Assembly: GCA_964345695.1 (NCBI GenBank)
Contig: CAYFSC010000003.1
Coordinates: forward strand, 1 to 40,830
Reading direction: 5' to 3'
Length of the DNA: 40,830 bases
DNA from: CAYFSC01 sp964345695
GTDB lineage: Bacteria; Bacteroidota; Rhodothermia; Rhodothermales; Salinibacteraceae
Below, piece by piece: positions 20,616 to 28,046 of this stretch. A program made the position numbers and the translations under genes. The notes beneath the pieces are model-generated. The model did no database searches. It was not told the DNA's origin and was given only the letters and a program-made list of their open reading frames with translations. Numbering within the stretch: the stretch's first letter is position 1; each line of letters starts with the position of its first letter.

Positions 20616-21218
20616 TCACGCGGCGTCGATCGTCCGGAGCGCGAAGTCGGCGATCTGTGCATACCCGGCCCGGCGGTCCTCCTGGAACGAGTCCCGTTCT
20701 TCTCCAGCCCGCGCTGTGATGGCCTTCGCAACGGTGCACGGCGTTCCATGCTGCCCCGCCACGTAGGCCACGGCGTAGGCAGTCGTGTCCGTCACATCCC
20801 CGATGCGCTGCCAGTACTGGCGCTCTTCGTCCCCTTCCACCGCATGGTCCTGGGTCACCATGGTGCCCGAAAGATCGGCGGTGTCCGGTGCCTCAAGCGG
20901 CATGCGCGGGTAGGCGGCTGCCGACAGGGCGACGCGGTCGCCCTCCACAGCGAACGAGGCGCCGAACAGACGTCCCACCTCGGCCTCTTCACTGAGACCG
21001 GTGCACGTGCCCAGGTGGACCAGCCGGTCAAGGTCGTGCGCGTGCAGCAGACGCTCTGTCTGCAGCGTTGCCTTGATCTTCCCGATCCCAGTGGCCAGGA
21101 CGAGCACCAAGCCGTCGTGTTGCGGCACGCCTTCGTCCAGCGAATCAAACCGGCCGTTGCCATACGCGGTTACGAATCGACCGGCCTCTTCCGGGGTCGT
21201 AAAGATCATCCCAATCAT
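20616..21218 (-). CDS. Phosphorylase-superfamily (MTA/SAH nucleosidase-like) protein, divergent
   Basis: A 200-residue protein starting at the ATG at 21218 (alternative 21209). The N-terminal half shows the family core: VLVLATGIGKIKATLQTERLL (about 38-58), then LVHLGTCTGL (67-75), matching the GIGKVNAA...G.AG pattern of nucleoside phosphorylases and nucleosidases. GTMVTQDHAVEGD (118-130) matches the family TQD segment. The usual catalytic regions are altered: DTTAYAVAYVAG (144-155) stands where DMExxA is expected, and KAITARAGEE (165-174) where ISDxAGe is expected. So the fold is likely, but activity on MTA/SAH or futalosine is uncertain. It diverges from metF, a methionine-cycle gene, with 97 bases between starts, which fits a link to S-adenosylmethionine recycling. 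Confidence 0.75.
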   Translation of the reverse strand: MIGMIFTTPEEAGRFVTAYGNGRFDSLDEGVPQHDGLVLVLATGIGKIKATLQTERLLHAHDLDRLVHLGTCTGLSEEAEVGRLFGASFAVEGDRVALSAAAYPRMPLEAPDTADLSGTMVTQDHAVEGDEERQYWQRIGDVTDTTAYAVAYVAGQHGTPCTVAKAITARAGEERDSFQEDRRAGYAQIADFALRTIDAA

Positions 21219-21315
21219 TGAACAACGGGCAGTGTGGGTGGTACGACGCTTCGAAGTTTGATGCAGGATCGACCTCCAAAAAGCAAAACACCTGACGGAA
21301 AAGACAGCCGCCCGC

Positions 21316-22272
21316 ATGAAAGTCTCCGAGCATCTGGACCGTGCATCGAACCCGCTGATTTCCTACGAGATCATCCCGCCCAAACGTGGCGGCTCGGCGG
21401 AGCAGATGCTGAACGTTGTCGAGGAACTGATGCCGTACGACCCGCCATTTATCGACGTCACGAGCCACTCGGCAGAGGTGTCCTACAAGCAGATGGACGA
21501 CGGATCGTGGAAGCGGTGCGTGAAGCGCAAACGCCCGGGGACCCTCGGGTTGTGCGCGGCCATCGAGGCGCGCTTCGGCATCGACACGGTGCCGCATCTC
21601 CTGTGCCGCGGCTTCACCAAGGAGGAGACCGAAGACGCCCTCATCGAGCTCAACTACCTCGGGATCGACAACGTCCTCGCGATCCGCGGCGACGACAAAG
21701 GCTTCGACAAGCCCGTCCCGCCCAACCGCTCGCGCAACGAGTATGCCGTGGATCTGGTGCAACAGATTACGGACATGAACGAGGGCATTTACCTCGAGGA
21801 CTTGATGGATGCGGAGCCAACGGACTTCTGCATCGGCGTCGGCGGGTATCCCGAGAAGCACTTCGAGGCGCCTAACCTATCGTGGGACATCATGCGGCTG
21901 AAGCAGAAGGTGGAGGCCGGGGCCGACTACGTCGTGACCCAGATGTTCTTCAACAACGACTACTTCTTCGAGTTTGTCGATAAGTGCCGAGAGGTGGGCA
22001 TCGAGGTGCCTATCGTCCCCGGGCTCAAGATCCTCACCAGCAAGCGCCATCTGCGGTCGCTGCCCAAATACTTTCACACCGAAGTGCCGGAAGCCCTCGC
22101 CGCCGAGGTAGACGCCGCCGACCCGGAGCACGTCGAGGACATCGGTGTGGAATGGGCCATCCAGCAAACCGATGAACTGCTGAGCGCCGACGTGCCGTGT
22201 GTGCACTTCTACATCATGTCCAGCGCCGACACCGTCAAACGCGTCGTCAGCCCTCTTCGGGAGATGGCCTGA
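21316..22272 (+). CDS. metF: Methylenetetrahydrofolate reductase
   Basis: A 318-residue TIM-barrel flavoenzyme reducing 5,10-methylene-THF to 5-methyl-THF for methionine synthesis. The N-terminal ISYEIIPPKRGG (15-26) holds the catalytic Glu. The FAD/folate segments follow: HLLCRGFTKEE, YLGIDNVLAIRGDDKG, IGVGGYPEKH and the YVVTQMFFNNDYFFEF stretch. The C-terminal helix-rich end VPCVHFYIMSSAD is typical. It is slightly longer than the E. coli enzyme (296 residues). The ATG at 21316 directly starts the family N-terminus. The gene is divergent from the nucleosidase-like gene and convergent with hpf; a strong bidirectional hairpin follows at 22306. Confidence 0.96.
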   Translation: MKVSEHLDRASNPLISYEIIPPKRGGSAEQMLNVVEELMPYDPPFIDVTSHSAEVSYKQMDDGSWKRCVKRKRPGTLGLCAAIEARFGIDTVPHLLCRGFTKEETEDALIELNYLGIDNVLAIRGDDKGFDKPVPPNRSRNEYAVDLVQQITDMNEGIYLEDLMDAEPTDFCIGVGGYPEKHFEAPNLSWDIMRLKQKVEAGADYVVTQMFFNNDYFFEFVDKCREVGIEVPIVPGLKILTSKRHLRSLPKYFHTEVPEALAAEVDAADPEHVEDIGVEWAIQQTDELLSADVPCVHFYIMSSADTVKRVVSPLREMA

Positions 22273-22511
22273 CGAGTTGCGAGTTCAATGTTCCGAGTTC
22301 AGAGAAAAACGCTCAGGTCCAGCGATAGGCTGGAGCCTGAGCGTTTTCGCTTTGACGTATCGTGTGTCGCCGATTCAGCTCTCCGGAATTCGCAGCAAAC
22401 GATTCTCGAAACTTCGAGAAGCTGCTTGATTGGGTCTCGGTTTCTCATCCATTCACCAAACAGCTTTCAAACCCCAAGCTCGGAACTCCGAACTCGGAAC
22501 GCGAAACTCAC
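22273..22511. repeat. GAGTTC/GTTCGG inverted-repeat element between metF and hpf stop codons
   Basis: The arm GTTCCGAGTTC at 22290-22300 is repeated inverted as GAACTCGGAAC at 22490-22500. Both sides are built from degenerate GAGTT(C) units (GAGTTGCGAGTTC on the left, GGAACTCCGAACTCGG on the right). The arms lie directly next to the two convergent stop codons. The same word family forms the element at 31442-31528. Confidence 0.65.
22306..22347. terminator. Strong bidirectional terminator between metF and hpf
   Basis: AAAACGCTCAGG (22306-22317) pairs perfectly with CCTGAGCGTTTT (22336-22347), with an inner CCAGC/GCTGG stem. A-runs and T-runs flank both sides, so it can stop metF (+) and the csp-ybeY-hpf transcript (-). 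Confidence 0.8.
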
Positions 22512-22850
22512 TCACCGGTGCGCGTCCTGGTTCTTGCTGCGGAGCTGGGCCTTGTACTTCTCAAGCTGACGCCGCAGGTGGTCGACGCACAGGTTGATGG
22601 CCTCCTCGTAGGTCCCGGCCGAATCCTCGGCAGAGAGGCGCTTCTGATACACGTCGATGTTGATCTCGGCCGTTTTCGGACTGGCGGGAGAGTTCTTCTC
22701 GCCGAGAATGACGTGGGCACTGACGATCCCGTCGTAGAAGCGCTCCAGCTTTTGCGTGCGCTTGACGGCGTAGTCCCGCACGTGATCGTTCAGTTCGACG
22801 TGGCGAGCGGTGATCTGGGGCTGCAAGGCCATGAGTCCAAGTCCAGTCAT
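22512..22850 (-). CDS. hpf: Ribosome hibernation-promoting factor, short type
   Basis: A 112-residue protein (106 if the start is the ATG at 22832, which matches the family N-terminus MALQPQITARHVELND better). The HPF/YfiA fold is shown by ITARHVELNDHVRDYAVKR, KLERFYDGIVSAHVIL, AEINIDVYQKRLSAEDS and YEEAINLCVDHLRRQLEKYK. It lacks the C-terminal dimerisation domain of long HPF. It binds the decoding centre of idle 70S ribosomes. It is last in a same-strand group with the cold-shock and ybeY genes, 176 bases after ybeY, and ends at a strong terminator. A separate promoter in the 176-base space is possible. Confidence 0.93.
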   Translation of the reverse strand: MTGLGLMALQPQITARHVELNDHVRDYAVKRTQKLERFYDGIVSAHVILGEKNSPASPKTAEINIDVYQKRLSAEDSAGTYEEAINLCVDHLRRQLEKYKAQLRSKNQDAHR

Positions 22851-23026
22851 GTAGAAAGGGATACGAAAGAGGGCCGAAGCGTCCGGTCTCCGTACCGCAT
22901 CGCGCTCCAGGTGGCCAGCCGGCGAGCAGCACAGGCACCAATGTCCTAGAGCGGATCACGGGATGTTCTCATACGGCTTCCCGAGAGATGTTCCAACTCT
23001 TGAAGGAGTCGCAACGGCGACGAGAG

Positions 23027-23470
23027 TCACTCTGAGAAGGCGTGCAGGTGCCGGTCCTCGGCCTCCCGCATGGCGGCGCGTCCAGCTTCGGAGGCATCGT
23101 CGTACCCGAGAAGGTGAAGCACACCGTGCACGGCGTACCGGAGGGCTTCGCGCTCGAAGGTGGTGTCGAACTCGTCGTGTCGTTCTGCTGCGGTGTCTAG
23201 GTCGACGTAGATCTCCCCGTCCACCACGGGTGCCTCCGGGTCGGGCTCGGTCAGGGGGAAAGAAAGCACGTCGGTGTTGTAATCGTGCCCCAGGTGCTCG
23301 CGGTTGAGGCGGCGAACCGTATCGTGGTCGGTCAAGACCACGCTCAGGAAATGCACACGGGCGTCTTCCGTAGCCACCACGTGCTCAAGGAAGGGACGCA
23401 ACGACGCCTCGTCCAAATCCCGAGAAGGATGCGCGTGCTCAATGACCAAACCAGACGGGGCTTCCGACAC
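23027..23470 (-). CDS. ybeY: Endoribonuclease YbeY / rRNA maturation factor
   Basis: A 147-residue UPF0054 protein acting in 16S rRNA 3'-end maturation and ribosome quality control. The conserved RRLNREHLGHDYNTDVLSFP stretch (53-72) and the zinc region HGVLHLLGYDD (115-125) are present. The family motif is H3xH5xH; here the third position is Asp125 instead of His. I recall GYDD/GYKD variants in Bacteroidota, so this may be a lineage feature and not a loss of function. The gene is 40 bases downstream of the cold-shock gene and very likely co-transcribed with it. Confidence 0.93.
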   Translation of the reverse strand: MSEAPSGLVIEHAHPSRDLDEASLRPFLEHVVATEDARVHFLSVVLTDHDTVRRLNREHLGHDYNTDVLSFPLTEPDPEAPVVDGEIYVDLDTAAERHDEFDTTFEREALRYAVHGVLHLLGYDDASEAGRAAMREAEDRHLHAFSE

Positions 23471-23510
23471 AGCAGGAAAAGGTCAAAACAGAAGGAAGGA
23501 CGACAGGACG

Positions 23511-23828
23511 CTACACCGACATGGGGCCTCCGGCCGGATCGGAGGGATCAGGGTCCGCAGGGGGACCGCCGGCCTCCGGAGCGTCGGGGACTTCGGGATT
23601 GGGCCGCGACGCATCGTCCGGGTCAAGCGGCGTTACATCGAGGGCGTGCAAACCTTTCGGCCCATTATCCATCTCAAACTTGACGCGTTGTCCGGTGCGC
23701 AACGTTTTAAAGTCGTCGTCCGAAACGATCTGCGAGTAGTGAACGAAGACGTCCTCTCCCTCATCCGGGTGATCCAGGAATCCGTAGCCTTTCTTGGCGT
23801 CAAACCACTTCACTGTACTGTATTGCAT
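23511..23828 (-). CDS. Cold-shock domain protein with acidic proline-rich tail
   Basis: A 105-residue protein. Residues 1-66 form a CspA-type OB fold with RNP1 KGYGFL and RNP2 VFVHYS, preceded by the classic VKWFDAKKGYGFL lead. A disordered tail of about 40 residues follows, rich in Pro, Asp and Gly (PLDPDDASRPNPEVPD and on). Such a tail is absent from classic CspA and is likely a halophile-style or regulatory addition. The start is set at 23828 by the conserved MQYSTVKWF; the longer frame upstream crosses the promoter. A near-consensus promoter at 24028-24056 gives a leader of about 190 bases. It probably acts as an RNA chaperone and leads the ybeY-hpf genes. Confidence 0.93.
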   Translation of the reverse strand: MQYSTVKWFDAKKGYGFLDHPDEGEDVFVHYSQIVSDDDFKTLRTGQRVKFEMDNGPKGLHALDVTPLDPDDASRPNPEVPDAPEAGGPPADPDPSDPAGGPMSV

Positions 23829-24175
23829 AGCCGTTCGTTGGGTCTCATCGGCCGCCTGCCTCTTCCCAACTGCGGAGGTAGCGCGCCAACGGTGTGACAG
23901 GAGAGCAGGGCCGACCGACGCTGAGAGTCTGTAGCGAGAGATGCAGACGGGGCCATGCACACAACCACTCCGCGAACGACTGCATCGAGAACTGCTGGAG
24001 GACAACGGTGCATGAATGATTCTGTTAAATATAGACCGGGACCTTGAGCCTGTCAAGGCGACAAGTTCGCTAAACGGTATCGGGAGCGCTTCCAAAAGGG
24101 AGAAACCGGAAGGATTCCGGCACGGTCTGCGACGACAGCCGTGGAGGAGCGCCCCGTTCGGTCGTCGGAGAAGCG
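23829..24175 (-). other. Long leader and intergenic region upstream of the cold-shock gene
   Basis: There are 347 bases between the DUF2723 stop and the cold-shock start, with no gene. Transcription from the promoter at 24028-24056 would give about 190 untranslated bases, similar in size to E. coli cspA leaders. Confidence 0.55.
24028..24056 (-). promoter_or_regulatory. Near-consensus promoter for csp-ybeY-hpf
   Basis: Read on the reverse strand: TTGACA (24056-24051), exactly 17 bases, then TATATT (24033-24028). The -35 is perfect and the -10 matches 5 of 6. Predicted transcription start is near 24021. It is the best promoter match in the window. Confidence 0.75.
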
Positions 24176-27142
24176 TCAGTTGTTTGGATCGGACGATGGG
24201 TCGGACCCGGACGAAGGCGCAGGGGCTGTCGACGGCGGGGCAAGGCCGGGCTGCTGCAGCTCCGGTGGAACCTCGGCACCGGCCGAGTCGCTGCCGGTGG
24301 AGAGGCCATACGCCTTGCGGATCCGCTGTGGGACCTCGTAGGGGGCTTGAGCGAGAAGCGCCTCGACTTGACGGTCAAAGTTCTGCAGTGCCTCTGTCTT
24401 ATCGGCATCGAGGTACGACGAGCGAATCATGCCAGCGTAGCGCAGGGCGTAGCTGAAGTTGCGCCGCGACTGAGCCGTACGCAGATCGTTGAGCACCAGC
24501 GGCTCGGCCTGCTCCATGATCGCGGCCATCTTCTCCATGTCTCCGACGGCTTCGAGGGAGCGCGCCGTGAGCAGGTACGTTTGCAGGTCGCCCGCAATCG
24601 TCGAGAAGGGCACCTCCGTCACGATCCGATCCAGCAGCTGCTGGCCGGCCTCTCGGTGCCCGTTCCGAGCGAGCTGCTCGCCGGCGTGGGAGAATTGAAG
24701 GCGATATCCGTCGATCATCCGGCGGGCGTTCTCGTCGAAGTAGACGTCCGGGTCGTCGAGGTTCGTGAAGCGGAATTGGTTCATGCGTTCCGCCGTGAGC
24801 CCAGGCACGACGCGGCCAAACGTCTGGTTGTGCTTGATGGGGGCGACGCGATAGGCCTGGCCCTCGAGTTGGAAGTAGTTCTGAAGGTTAAGCTGCCCGG
24901 TCTGTGCGACGGTCACGGCAAAATACACGGGCCGCTTCCACCCGTTCTCGGCCGTCGTGCGCAGGATGTTGTAGGCGACGAGGTCGGCCGCTCGCAGCAT
25001 GTTGCGGTCCTGCCCAAGCGGGCGCCCCTCCAGAGTCCACGTCATCGGGCTCTCAATTCGAGAGGTGTCGGCTTCGGCGTCAGGGAGGTAGACCTCCGTC
25101 GTGCTCCGAATCTCGTCAAGGTCGACGGGCAGCCGCATCTCCTGCGGTTTCCAGTAGCGGGGACGCAGGTTGTCGATCTGGTCGTCTGAGTACGAGATGG
25201 GCAGCGGCTCGGAGGCGTACTGCTGCTCGTTTTTCAGCTGCTCCACGTACCACGGCGTGTTGAGCAGCGACAGGTTGACCACGCGCACGTCCTGCCGCAC
25301 GCCCTCGACCTCCTGCAGGTACCACAGCGGATAGGTGTCGTTGTCGCCATTGGTGAAGACGACGCCGTCTTCGGCGACGCTGTTCAGCATGTTGTACGCG
25401 TAGTCGCGGGCCACGTAGCGCCCGGAGCGGTCGTGGTCGTCGTAGTTTTCCAGCGTCATCCAGCCCGGCACGGCCAGGAAGAGAGCCAGGCCGGTGGCCA
25501 GAAGCGAGGCGGTTCGCCCCACGCCCTGGACGGTGTCGCGGAGGCTCTCGTAGACCATCTGCAGGAGCCCACCCGCGCCGATGCCCACCCACAGGCTGAA
25601 GGCGAAGAAGCTGGCGACGTAGGAGTAGTCGCGCTCCCGCGGTTGCATCGGCGTCTGGTTCAGGTAGACGATGATGCCGATGCCGGTCACAAAAAACAGG
25701 ATGAACACGGCAAAGGCCCGCCGCCAATCTCGGCTGAAGTGGTAGAACGCTCCGAACAGGCCGAGCAGGAGCGGAAGGGCGAAGTAGACGTTGCGCGCCG
25801 CGTCTTCACTGGGGGTTTGGGCAACCCGCTCGGTCACCGACGCGGGGTCGACCGCTGAGATGCCTGTCATCGCAGGCGCGTCCTGCTTGTCGCTTGCTCG
25901 CCCGGAAAAGTTCCACAGGAAGTAGCGGACGTACATGTGCCCGATCTGGTAACGCAGGAAGAAGTCCAGATCGGAGTTGTAGCGCTCGTAGACGCGCCAG
26001 TGCTGCGGCTGGACGGAGTGTCGGCGCGGGAACCACGTCTGATTCTGCTCCATCCGTACCTGGCCGCTCTCCTCGTCGTAGGTCGCGCCGTACAGCAGGG
26101 GGGTTGAGCCGTACTGCTCACGCTTGAGGTAGGAAACGAAGCGCTCCGGGGTATCGGGGTCGTTCAGATCAATGGAAGGCTCCGTCTGGCTCCGGATGTA
26201 GATGAGCGAGTACGACGAATAACCGACGAGCACCATAGCCAGGCACAGGAGCGCGAGATTGGCGCGCACGAGTGTGCGGGTCTGCGTGAAGTAGAGACCG
26301 TACACCACGGCGGCTCCGATGAGGAGGGCTGCCACAAACGGCATGTTGCTCCAGTCCAGGAACTCGGGAATCCAGAGAACGACGCCTGGGTAAATGGTGA
26401 AGAAGATGATCGCCGACACGACGCCCGTGAGAACAATCCCCTGCCAGCGCCTCGACGGCTCCCACTCCGCGCGGTCGAATTCGGTGAAGAAGACGATGAG
26501 CGCGATAAAGAAGAAAGCGAGCAGGTTGAGCAGGTGCACGCCGATCGCCAGCCCGAACAGGTAGGCGATGAGCACCAGATACCGGTTGGCCCCGAGACTG
26601 AACGGGTGCGACGCACGTCCGCCCAACGCCTGCTCCTCTCTGCGGGCCTCGGCACTCCACCGCATCACGAGATAGACGGCGGCAGCGGTGAAGAACATCG
26701 ACAGGGCGTACACCTCGGCTTCCACCGCGTTGAACCAGAACGAGTCGGTCGCCGCGTAGGTAAGGGCGCCAACGACGCCACTCGTGAGCGCCGTCACCCG
26801 CTGGCTCGTCGTCTGCGACTCGGTGTCGTCCTGCCAGCGGCGCACGAGGCGCACGATGGTCAGGTGCGCGAGCAGGACAGTACCGGCGGAGGCAAGCACC
26901 GAGATCAGGTTCACCGCGTAGGCTACCGTCTCGGCCGACGGCGCCAGCATCGAGAAGAAGCGCCCGAGAAGCATGTAAAACGGCGCTCCCGGAGGGTGCA
27001 TGACCTGGAGCTTGTACACGCTGGCAATGAACTCGCCCGCATCCCAGAACGAGACCGTCGGGGCGACGGTCAGCAGGTACAGCACCAGGCTCCAAACGAA
27101 GACGAAGCCGGCGATCAGGCGATCAATCCACTTCCAGTTCAT
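24176..27142 (-). CDS. DUF2723 large polytopic membrane protein (glycosyltransferase-like)
   Basis: A 988-residue protein. The N-terminal half has many membrane helices, beginning with WIDRLIAGFVFVWSLVLYLL, then SFWDAGEFIASVYKLQVMHP (31-50) with Asp34, Glu37 and the HPPGAP turn. This D.GE...HPPG pattern resembles the first loop of PMT/GT-C fold glycosyltransferases and defines DUF2723. A central soluble segment (about 330-430) is followed by further helices (for example NVYFALPLLLGLFGAFYHF). The last roughly 400 residues are soluble and include VVFTNGDNDTYPLWYLQE, then helical TPR-like repeats and a Pro/Ser-rich end. It probably transfers sugar from a lipid carrier at the outer face of the inner membrane; substrate unknown. 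It lies 133 bases after the TlpA-like gene. Confidence 0.87.
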   Translation of the reverse strand: MNWKWIDRLIAGFVFVWSLVLYLLTVAPTVSFWDAGEFIASVYKLQVMHPPGAPFYMLLGRFFSMLAPSAETVAYAVNLISVLASAGTVLLAHLTIVRLVRRWQDDTESQTTSQRVTALTSGVVGALTYAATDSFWFNAVEAEVYALSMFFTAAAVYLVMRWSAEARREEQALGGRASHPFSLGANRYLVLIAYLFGLAIGVHLLNLLAFFFIALIVFFTEFDRAEWEPSRRWQGIVLTGVVSAIIFFTIYPGVVLWIPEFLDWSNMPFVAALLIGAAVVYGLYFTQTRTLVRANLALLCLAMVLVGYSSYSLIYIRSQTEPSIDLNDPDTPERFVSYLKREQYGSTPLLYGATYDEESGQVRMEQNQTWFPRRHSVQPQHWRVYERYNSDLDFFLRYQIGHMYVRYFLWNFSGRASDKQDAPAMTGISAVDPASVTERVAQTPSEDAARNVYFALPLLLGLFGAFYHFSRDWRRAFAVFILFFVTGIGIIVYLNQTPMQPRERDYSYVASFFAFSLWVGIGAGGLLQMVYESLRDTVQGVGRTASLLATGLALFLAVPGWMTLENYDDHDRSGRYVARDYAYNMLNSVAEDGVVFTNGDNDTYPLWYLQEVEGVRQDVRVVNLSLLNTPWYVEQLKNEQQYASEPLPISYSDDQIDNLRPRYWKPQEMRLPVDLDEIRSTTEVYLPDAEADTSRIESPMTWTLEGRPLGQDRNMLRAADLVAYNILRTTAENGWKRPVYFAVTVAQTGQLNLQNYFQLEGQAYRVAPIKHNQTFGRVVPGLTAERMNQFRFTNLDDPDVYFDENARRMIDGYRLQFSHAGEQLARNGHREAGQQLLDRIVTEVPFSTIAGDLQTYLLTARSLEAVGDMEKMAAIMEQAEPLVLNDLRTAQSRRNFSYALRYAGMIRSSYLDADKTEALQNFDRQVEALLAQAPYEVPQRIRKAYGLSTGSDSAGAEVPPELQQPGLAPPSTAPAPSSGSDPSSDPNN

Positions 27143-27230
27143 GACGCGAGTTGGTGGGGAACAGAACAGAGGAGGGGGGCGCGTCCTCTCGCTGCCGGGG
27201 CGCCCTGGAGAAGCATGACATCATTGCGAA

Positions 27231-27266
27231 CGCCGCCCGGCCCGGCAGATGCCGGAGCGGGCGGCG
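27231..27266 (-). terminator. GC-rich hairpin after the TlpA-like gene
   Basis: CGCCGCCCG (27231-27239) pairs perfectly with CGGGCGGCG (27258-27266), with an inner CGGCA/TGCCG stem. It lies just downstream of the TlpA-like stop. No T-run is visible, so termination is uncertain. Confidence 0.45.
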
Positions 27267-27275
27267 CAGGATCGG

Positions 27276-27905
27276 TTACCATTCGTTCTGTGTGGCATCG
27301 ATGAGCGACTGGATGGTGCCCATCTCCATCTCGCCGTAGTTCATGGCAAACGCGAGCTCCCCGTTCTCGTGGAACACCCACGTCGATGGGCTCCACGTAA
27401 CAGGGATGCCGAGAAAAGACATCCGGCGATTGGCCTCGTCGTCGCTCGGCCCCAGGTCGGGCTGCTGGAGGGTCGTGACGCGATCCGGAATGTCATACTC
27501 CGCGAGCAGGTCGTGGCCGGCGGCGCCGTCGTTCCAGATGCTCACGAACGTGAACGACACGTCCGGATTGTTTTGGATCAGGCCCGACCACCCGGCCTGT
27601 AGCTCGTTCTTCGCGTTCGGGCACCAGGGCGCCCAGAAGTGCACGACGTGCACCCCGTCCTTCTCGATGATGTCCTGCACAGTCGCCTCGGCCTCGGTAG
27701 CCGGTTCGACGGCCACGGCCGGCGTGGCGTTGGTGACGGAGACCGAGCCCGCACGCGCCGAGGCCGATGAAGAGGCCGACGACGGGGCCTCAGCGGCGGC
27801 AAGATTCAGTTCGCCCGCTTTACAGGCTTCCTCTTCAGACTCCTGCGCAACCGCGGCAGACATGGGCAGGACAAGGATAACGAAAACTGCAATCAGTCGC
27901 TTCAT
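27276..27905 (-). CDS. Secreted thioredoxin-fold (TlpA-like) protein with altered active site
   Basis: A 209-residue protein. The ATG at 27905 opens a signal peptide ending near AVAQE (residue 21). An Ala/Ser-rich linker (about 35-72) leads to a thioredoxin fold: VHVVHFWAPWCPNAKNEL (85-102), a long central insertion typical of TlpA/ResA proteins, and the cis-Pro strand WSPSTWVFHENGEL. The active site is Cys95-Pro-Asn-Ala98, so the second Cys of CPxC is missing. Only one further Cys is visible (Cys28, near the mature N-terminus). Disulfide exchange of the ordinary kind seems impossible, leaving a monothiol, chaperone or peroxidase-like role. It lies upstream of the DUF2723 gene on the same strand. 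Confidence 0.85.
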   Translation of the reverse strand: MKRLIAVFVILVLPMSAAVAQESEEEACKAGELNLAAAEAPSSASSSASARAGSVSVTNATPAVAVEPATEAEATVQDIIEKDGVHVVHFWAPWCPNAKNELQAGWSGLIQNNPDVSFTFVSIWNDGAAGHDLLAEYDIPDRVTTLQQPDLGPSDDEANRRMSFLGIPVTWSPSTWVFHENGELAFAMNYGEMEMGTIQSLIDATQNEW

Positions 27906-28046
27906 GTCAGAAGGAATCACCAGGAGTGAAGTTCGAACCAGGAGACAACCCCCGGGGCAATCAGGGGGCGGGGACCATCCAATCGGAGGGGCAAAGGGCA
28001 GCGCCGACGAGGTTCAGCGAAGGAAAACGCAGGGGCAGGCGCTGTT

